A model generated the notes under the pieces. That model saw nothing but the letters and a program-made list of their open reading frames with translations. It searched no databases and was not told where the DNA came from. 64,000 bases of DNA, taken from NCBI GenBank assembly GCA_016858145.1, contig JAEHOE010000042.1:620001-684000 (forward strand), given 5' to 3'. Each line of letters starts with the position of its first letter. Within the stretch, counting starts at the first letter, position 1. Below are positions 58,901-64,000 of the stretch, in pieces. Source of the stretch: Edaphochlamys debaryana (lineage: Eukaryota; Chlorophyta; Chlorophyceae; Chlamydomonadales). The translations under genes and the position numbers were made by a program.

Positions 58901-60005
58901 GACGCACACGCGTGCGCTCCCCCTATGTGCAACCGCTAAGCTGTTAGTACCGTTGCGTCCTCCTGTTGCAGGGAGATGCTGGCTGGGCAGGAGCCGTGGC
59001 AGGTGCGTTGAGTGTGCGCATTGGCTTGCTTTCCAGGGCTCGCGCCCAAACCAGCCCAAACAGCGGCTTGGCGGGATCCTGGCGGCCTGCGTTCGACTGG
59101 CTCCCCTCGCTCCCGCCGCCCTCTCCTTACCCCAGGGACTATCCGCTGTCATGATCGCAACCAAGATCCAGATCCGACACGAGCAGCTGCCGCTGGAGAA
59201 GGTGGCGCGAAGGCGCGGCACGGGGGTCTTCAGCCGCAAGCTCTGGCGCCTCATGCAGCAGGCAAGCCGCTCTCTCTCCTCCAGCTAGATAATCTAGCTT
59301 CCGCAGCCCTCCGTAGCTAGGATTGAAACGGCAGATGGACATCATAAAGGCAGGGAGCCCGCCCGAGCCTCACACGCCAGCCTTACTTGTCCCGCCCCCT
59401 TGCGTGCTCCTTCCCATCCCATGCAGTGCTTCGACCGCGACCCCTGCCGGAGGCCAGCGGCGGCCGAGGCGGCCAAGCAGCTGCTGCTGGCGCGGGACGA
59501 GGTGAGCGCACGCTGTTTTGGTGGGGGAAGGAAGGGACGAGGTGCGTCATCAGCACATGCTCGCGTAGGGCTGGAGCGAGGGATGGAGGGGGCCAGTTGG
59601 GAGCCAGAGAGGTGCATAGCCAGGGAGGCAGCAGGGTGCCCAAGCGCTGCGCTCGCTGGACCAGGGGCGCACGTGCAAGAGCCCCGGGCAGGGAGTGTGC
59701 TTGAACGATGGGTGGTGCACGGACAAGGGAGGAAAAAGGAGAGATGGAGCGAGGGAGCCAGAGACGGAGTCAGGGATGCATGGAGGGAGCTAGGGATGCA
59801 GGGAGGGCCCAGCAGGGAGGCAGAAGGGTGCACACGTCCTGCCCTCGCTGGGCCAGGGATGCAGCGGGTGGTGGACAAGGGCGGACAAGGGGGAACGGAC
59901 ATTCTAAAGTTGTGCCCTGGCTACTGTTACTAATGCGCATGCAAATTCCCTTCTTGACCGCAGGCCAAGAGACTCGCCATGGGTCTCCACAGATCAGTGC
60001 TGTGA
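52983..60005 (+). CDS. Receptor-like protein kinase (TKL group) with signal peptide and one TM
   Basis: Signal peptide (MHWSLLHFLAAVMLLHASIA), an ectodomain of ~400 residues, one TM, and a C-terminal kinase. Ectodomain exons include 53292-53385 (LVLGRNVTIRSPGPEKLN), ~54010-54061, ~54230-54260, ~54441-54571, ~54619-54688, ~54930-55207 and ~55420-55518. The TM (GGQLAGVVAGAVAG, then ALAILALAVLGVLWARRVAR) spans exons 55631-55732 and 55869-56007. The juxtamembrane part is disordered. Kinase: glycine loop LGSGGSGKVYEG, lysine RVAVKVL (to 56937), 57442-57608 VEVLGRVHHPNVVRLLAAC, HRDVKPANVL (58321-58402), DFGLARL (58513), HMAPECFD (58777), and the end at 60005 (AKRLAMGLHRSVL). All catalytic residues are present. 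The intron after 59261 has a GC donor. The first exon needs one extra G near 53105-53108 to join to the rest. Typical of the large algal family of TKL receptor kinases; ligand unknown. Confidence 0.82.
55074..55112 (+). repeat. 12-bp in-frame repeat coding PYGT x3
   Basis: The unit ccgtacggtacg is repeated three times within the receptor-kinase ectodomain exon, giving PYGTPYGTPYGT. Each unit holds the palindrome cgtacg. Confidence 0.9.
57321..57360 (+). repeat. Decoy copy of the start of a kinase-domain exon, in the intron
   Basis: CAG acceptor followed by AEVLGRVQHPNV, a near copy of VEVLGRVHHPNV at the true exon start (57442), 118 bp upstream. It keeps frame and acceptor, then breaks off into intron sequence (cccccctgcacacaccc). 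Confidence 0.85.
58683..58741 (+). repeat. 19-bp tandem repeat in a receptor-kinase intron
   Basis: The unit cctcacaccccctcacacg is repeated about three times between the exons ending 58573 and starting 58777. Confidence 0.85.
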
Positions 60006-60791
60006 ACGTTCACGTTTGAGACGAAAGACAATGGCGGAGGTGGAGGGCCTAAGGAAGCCAGCCATGGACCCAAGGCTGGAAGAGAGGAGCGCCTCCTGAA
60101 GTGCAGCAATCAAAAGCATGGCGGCGCAAGCGAAGGACGCCAGCAAGCAAAGGATGCGGGGCGTGAAGGGCTGTATGTGATGTGCTTTCGGAGAATGGGG
60201 TTAGCTACTTGTCATCAAGAAACTGGCGCATCACCTAGCCCTGCAGGGCGCATGGCGTGGGGTCTACACTTGTAGGTGCCGTGAGGCGACCGGCTGCTGA
60301 ATCCAAATAAAATGTGTCCCGATTCTTATTTGGGCGTTCTTCGGACGCTTCACGGTCAGGGCTAAGCATCCCGTACTCATCATCATGCAAACTTGCAAGC
60401 CATCATCAGACGTCAGAAGCTTTTTGGGCGGGGTATGTACTAGTGCGCATGTGCGTTCTTGTGGGCCATTCCGGGCTTCTGGTTGGGTTTCTGGCGTTTG
60501 CCGATGTTCAAATACGGTAGCTTGCATTTGGGTACGGCCACAGACAGATAGAGCAGTGGACGGCCAATCCCCTGGTCCAAGTCTGTGGGCCTGGTCGGGG
60601 TCCTCAGGGGCCTGGTGGCCTTGCTCTGTGCGCACGCATGCAGCTCGCTTGGACTGTTGGAGCGCTCTGCCGCTCAGTGCACCACATGAGGATGAGCCCC
60701 TGGGTTGGCTCATCAGTGTTTTTGCGTTGCTGACGAAGTACGGGAGTGACAAGCATGTGGGACAGGGTTCGACTCCGCTGGGTCCTGCCGG
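60006..60791. other. Receptor-kinase 3' flank; no supported gene
   Basis: Probably 3' UTR. The first plus-strand TGTAA after the stop is only at 61235-61239, so the UTR may be over 1.2 kb long and include the hairpin at 60792-60870, or another signal is used. Open frames on both strands match nothing I know. Confidence 0.35.
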
Positions 60792-60870
60792 TTTGGAGGC
60801 ATACATGACACCCTGAATTTCGGAAACGTTCAATGTTTCCGAAATTCAGGGTGTCATGTATGCCTCCAAA
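60792..60870. repeat. Perfect inverted repeat, 36-bp arms, 7-nt loop
   Basis: Left arm 60792-60827 (tttggaggcatacatgacac and onward) and right arm 60835-60870 are exact reverse complements, with the loop gttcaat. Transcribed from either strand, this would fold into a fully paired stem. It could be a small-RNA hairpin precursor, a foldback element, or a remnant of an inverted-repeat insertion. Confidence 0.95.
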
Positions 60871-60927
60871 GGGGCGCCATGGGGGAATGGGGGCTGTACA
60901 CGCCCCATCCGCCGGCCATGGCGCCCC
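60871..60927. repeat. Second inverted repeat, 12-bp arms, directly adjoining
   Basis: ggggcgccatgg at 60871-60882 and ccatggcgcccc at 60916-60927 are exact reverse complements 33 bp apart, beginning at the base after the first hairpin ends. Confidence 0.95.
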
Positions 60928-60985
60928 TACCTGGTGTGTTGGGGGGGCCACGTGTGTTGCTGTCACCCTAGCTGGATGAGTTGGT

Positions 60986-61387
60986 GTGTGTGGGCTTACG
61001 AGTGATCAAGGGAAACGTCGAGTATACCGTCAATGCCGCTTGTGGGGCACGATTCCCGCCGCTCAAGTTGGTTCGACAGGGCCTGGTTGGCGGGAGGTGG
61101 CTTTGGGCCCAATCAGCGCGATTAGAATCACACGCTCAAATGTTCGCCTCGTGCGCATTGAAAGGCCCCACATCATGTCTAGGCAGCCTAGCACTCCTGG
61201 GCAGGGGTGTCACCTCGTGGCTTGCGGTTGCAATTGTAACGGACACAGCGACGACGGCGTCCCCCTGCCTGTGGCAGCTGCGGTTGTCCTACGCGGGGAG
61301 TACTACCATTGCTCGGTCCTCTACTACCAACCTCAGGCCACTAAATGCCCGAAACAGCCAGCAGTCGTAAGCGCCCGGGCCCTTTAA
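60986..61387 (+). pseudogene. Protein-like open stretch, unrecognised, possibly a relic
   Basis: One frame reads 133 residues with a protein-like C-terminal half: Cys/His-rich (CHLVACGCNCNGHSDDG), then LRGEYYHCSVLYYQP, ending in a stop at 61385. Codon use is less GC-biased than in the neighbouring genes. No family recognised; no start or splice evidence. Confidence 0.2.
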
Positions 61388-61414
61388 GGGAAGCTCTCTA
61401 AATCCTCTGGCCAC

Positions 61415-61605
61415 CAACACTGCTCATTCAGCCACCTCACAAAACTCATCATAGATTTCCGTCACCCTCCGCGGGAAGCGCGGGCCCTGCACCGTACATG
61501 TTCACCGCATCAGGCGTCATTCCCGCCGTAATCATCCCTTCGTCAGCCACTGCACGACACCCATGGATCACGTGCGGCCACCCGCACTCCTCCCTTCAAT
61601 GCATT
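61415..61605 (-). pseudogene. Protein-like stretch broken by a frameshift, possible decayed mobile element
   Basis: The minus strand reads HVIHGCRAVADEGMITAGMT and on to NMYG; after a one-base frame change it continues as FPRRVTEIYDEFCEVAE and a stop. The break suggests a decayed coding sequence. I do not recognise the family. Confidence 0.2.
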
Positions 61606-61660
61606 CATCTTCCGACTGAGGGAAAGGCCTGTGACTCCTTTGCATGACTGCAAGTTTGCC

Positions 61661-63718
61661 TCACGCAGCGCCGCTCTTGCCCGCCTCCGCCTGCACCGCC
61701 GCGGCCATGGCCCCGCACTCGCCCTTGTGCCCCGAGCGCCAGTGCACGGTCTGGCACTCCCGGCCGCAGTACCGCACCGCCTTGCAGCCGCCGCACTGCT
61801 TGAGCTTCAGGCTGGCCTCGCAGGGCCCATCGAAGTTGTTGCAGCCCGGGTTGCCGCACACGCGCAGCTTGGTCAGCACCAGTGCAGCCGGCGGCACCGC
61901 CAGCGGCAGCGGCAGCGGCGCCGCCAGCAGCGTTGCCTCCAGGGCTGGGTCGGCGGCGAAGCGGTCCGCGAGCGGGTCCAGCACGGACAGGGCCTCACAC
62001 ACTTGGGGCTGGCGCTGCATCATGCAGGTTGCGATGCGCTCTGCGTAGCGCCTGAAGCCGCCGTCTGGGTCGTCCCGTGCCTCCTCAGGCAGGTACGCCT
62101 CTCCAGTCGCACTGTTCAGCAGGACCGTAAAGATCCAATCCGGTCCGTACTGCCGCCCCATTGCGGCCTTGAGCAGCATGTCGCCGTACGTGCGATCCAG
62201 AAAGGATCCAGTCGGCAGCAGGCACGTGCCCACAAGGTCCGCCAGGCAGCCCCGCTCGCCGCTGTCCTCCGCGCCCGCCGCCTCCAGCGCCGCCTGTGCG
62301 GTCGGGTGCAGCTCCTCCCCCTCCGGCACCAGCCAGGCACAGACGCGGGCGCTGAGCTCGGGGTGCGCTGCCAGGATGGCGAGGTTGTTCACGGTGCTCG
62401 AGGCCAGAGGTGTGGGCCACTCGCCGCTTGGCTGGTGCTCGTCACCGGCCGCCCTCGAGGCGGCCTGCAGCTTGCAGGCCGCCGCCAGCAGGCGGTGCGG
62501 CTGGCAGGCCAGAATCTGGCCGGCGGTGAGGAAGCCGGGCTGGAAGTGGTCGGCGGTGAAGTGGTTAAGGCACTCGGACAGGTTGGTCCGGGCCAGGACG
62601 CGGGCGTAGAAGAGCATCGTGTTCTCGCTCTTGCCCAGTGCTGGTCTGGCGGTGAGGACCTCGGCTTGAAGCAAGGCCAGGCGGCACATGGACCGCAGGG
62701 CAAAGCCCTCGAGCTCAGCCGCCACGGAGCCTGAGCCCACGGACTGGGGCGAGGCTGACCCCACCGCTGCAGCAGCAGCAAAGCCGTTGACGCCGCCCAA
62801 GCTGTTCATGCGCTGCATGCGCATGCATGCAAGCGCAGGCTGGACGAAGCTGTTAATGTTGCTCGGAGCGTTCATGTTCTCGAGTGCGAGGGCCCGGGCG
62901 GACCGCGCCTGCCCCGCCGCTGCCTGGGCCTCGAGCCGCCCTGCCTCGGCGGCAGCCCGCTTAGCCATAGTGACCATCATGCCGCCGGCCTCGGACAGGG
63001 AGGGCTCGGAGCCCTCGGCACCGGGCATGATTAGAGGAGGGTCCCACGCTTCAAGCGCCCCAGCGAGTCCTGTGACGGACAGGCCTACGTTGAGCTGGCG
63101 GGCCCCGGTGACCCTGGCGACGTCGTTCGCGCAGAAGGCAAGGCGCAGGCCCTGCTCCATGTTGGCTCCGAGCCCGGTTGCGTTGAGGACGGCACCTGCG
63201 CAGCACATGGCAACGCGGCGTCAATCAAGACAGAGCGCTTTCGCCGCTGGAGCACTTGCGTACGCACAGAGCGTGCGCAGCGGCGCAAACCCGGACGCAC
63301 CGGTGTCCTTGGACGCCTTCCCCAGCTCAGCGAGCCACTTGTAGGACTCCGTGAGGGCCACGGCGGGGACTACCGTTGGCTGCAGGTACCGCAGCAATGG
63401 GGACACAGCATGCGTAGCAGGGAGGGCAGGGGGTTGTCAGCTGATGGTACGACCCGCTCGTGCTTCAAGGCTATCACCCAGCCCGTGGTGGCAGGCAGGG
63501 ACCTGTCAGCATGTAAGACCTAGGGCTTCACCCGCCCATCTTACCGGGATGGAGCCGTGCCCGCCGCTGCCGGTCCAGCGCCCCTCCGCCTGCGCCTCCA
63601 CCGCATCCGTGTGCAGCGCCACCGCCCAGGTCGCCGCATCGCCCCACAGGGCCGAGGCGCCCGCAGCGGGGGCGGCGGAGACGTCCTGCTTCGAAGGGAG
63701 CAGCGCATTGCAGATGAC
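61661..63718 (-). CDS. MYND zinc-finger protein (5' incomplete)
   Basis: Three exons join in frame: 63718-63545, 63379-63301 and 63195-61661, about 595 residues to the stop at 61661-61663. The 5' part lies further right, probably off the window. The C-terminus is a MYND finger: CGNPGCNNFDGPC, then LKLKQCGGCKAVRYCGRECQ, then VHWRSGHKGEC, with all zinc-binding Cys/His positions in place, 11-15 residues from the end. The rest is Ala-rich and mostly helical by eye (LLQAEVLTARPALGKSENTM, LARTNLSECLNHF); I see no SET or other catalytic domain. MYND fingers mostly bind proteins. Stand-alone MYND proteins of this layout are numerous in chlorophyte algae; the role of this one is unknown. Confidence 0.8.
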
Positions 63719-63857
63719 CTGCGCAGCACAGGTGCAGGAGGAACACTGTTAGGGGACGGCAAGATCACGCGCTAGATCATGCCTTCCAGGCCGCATGTCC
63801 ACGACCTAGTGACCATGAGTGCAGATTGGCAACACCGACCGAGCCGTGCCTCATGGT

Positions 63858-63994
63858 CCCACATGCCTCTTGGCACCCGACCCACATGCATGCCTCCTTG
63901 GCATCCGACCCACATGCCTCTTGGCACCCGACCCACATGCATGCCTCCTAGCCGCCCGACCCACATGCCTCTTGGCACCCGACCCACATGCCCG
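63858..63994. repeat. 51-bp tandem repeat at the window edge
   Basis: Units begin at 63858, 63909 and 63960 (cccacatgcctcttggcacc...). Each is itself a ~23 + 28 bp internal duplication. It lies just upstream, in transcription order, of the first visible MYND exon, probably in an intron or the 5' flank. Confidence 0.95.
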
Positions 63995-64000
63995 CACACC

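Overview
This is nuclear DNA from a green alga, most likely a chlamydomonadalean (Chlamydomonas/Volvox relative). The GC content is very high, with G/C-ending codons and Ala/Gly/Pro-rich low-complexity inserts. Genes carry many short introns with GT(GC)...AG borders, TGTAA-type polyadenylation signals are present, and proline-rich extracellular linkers occur. An AAACCCT x3 tract (TTTAGGG on the other strand) inside an intron matches the plant/volvocine telomere motif. No prokaryotic features, rRNA, tRNA or intact transposons were seen.

Layout. (1) <1-11741, minus: a giant secreted protein with chlamydial-Pmp-like parallel beta-helix repeats and proline-rich linkers; its 3' end lies off the window. 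(2) 14311-22052, plus, divergent from gene 1: a surface protein built of three jacalin-type lectin modules and two proprotein-convertase-type P (P/Homo B) modules joined by proline-rich linkers, ending in a single transmembrane helix. Its first exons were not found. (3) 24599-37188, minus: an MscS-like (MSL10-type) mechanosensitive channel with very large low-complexity cytosolic regions and an intact EF-hand loop before the channel core. (4) 39590-46190, minus: a Ser/Thr kinase resembling Aurora/CALK-type kinases, with a long disordered N-terminal part. (5) 46626-51912, plus: allantoinase (514 aa, 15 exons), sharing a ~435-bp bidirectional promoter with the kinase. (6) 52983-60005, plus: a receptor-like kinase of the TKL group with a signal peptide, ectodomain and one TM. 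A probable 1-nt frameshift lies in its first exon. (7) 61661->63718, minus: a MYND zinc-finger protein, incomplete at its 5' end.

The most unusual items are as follows. The lectin/P-domain gene is assembled from exon cassettes that are all multiples of three and all bounded by phase-1 introns, several copied recently together with their introns. There is also a recurrent pattern, found in at least three genes, of truncated 'decoy' copies of exon edges lying in the neighbouring intron. Finally, a perfect 36-bp-arm hairpin lies downstream of the receptor kinase.

Genes 1, 2 and 6 encode surface or secreted proteins and gene 3 a membrane channel. This makes a cluster of cell-surface sensing/adhesion genes interleaved with metabolic and regulatory genes, but nothing in the sequence shows that they act together. 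Exon borders were read by eye. Those of genes 2, 5 and 7 keep the frame across every junction; those of genes 1, 3, 4 and 6 are approximate in places.
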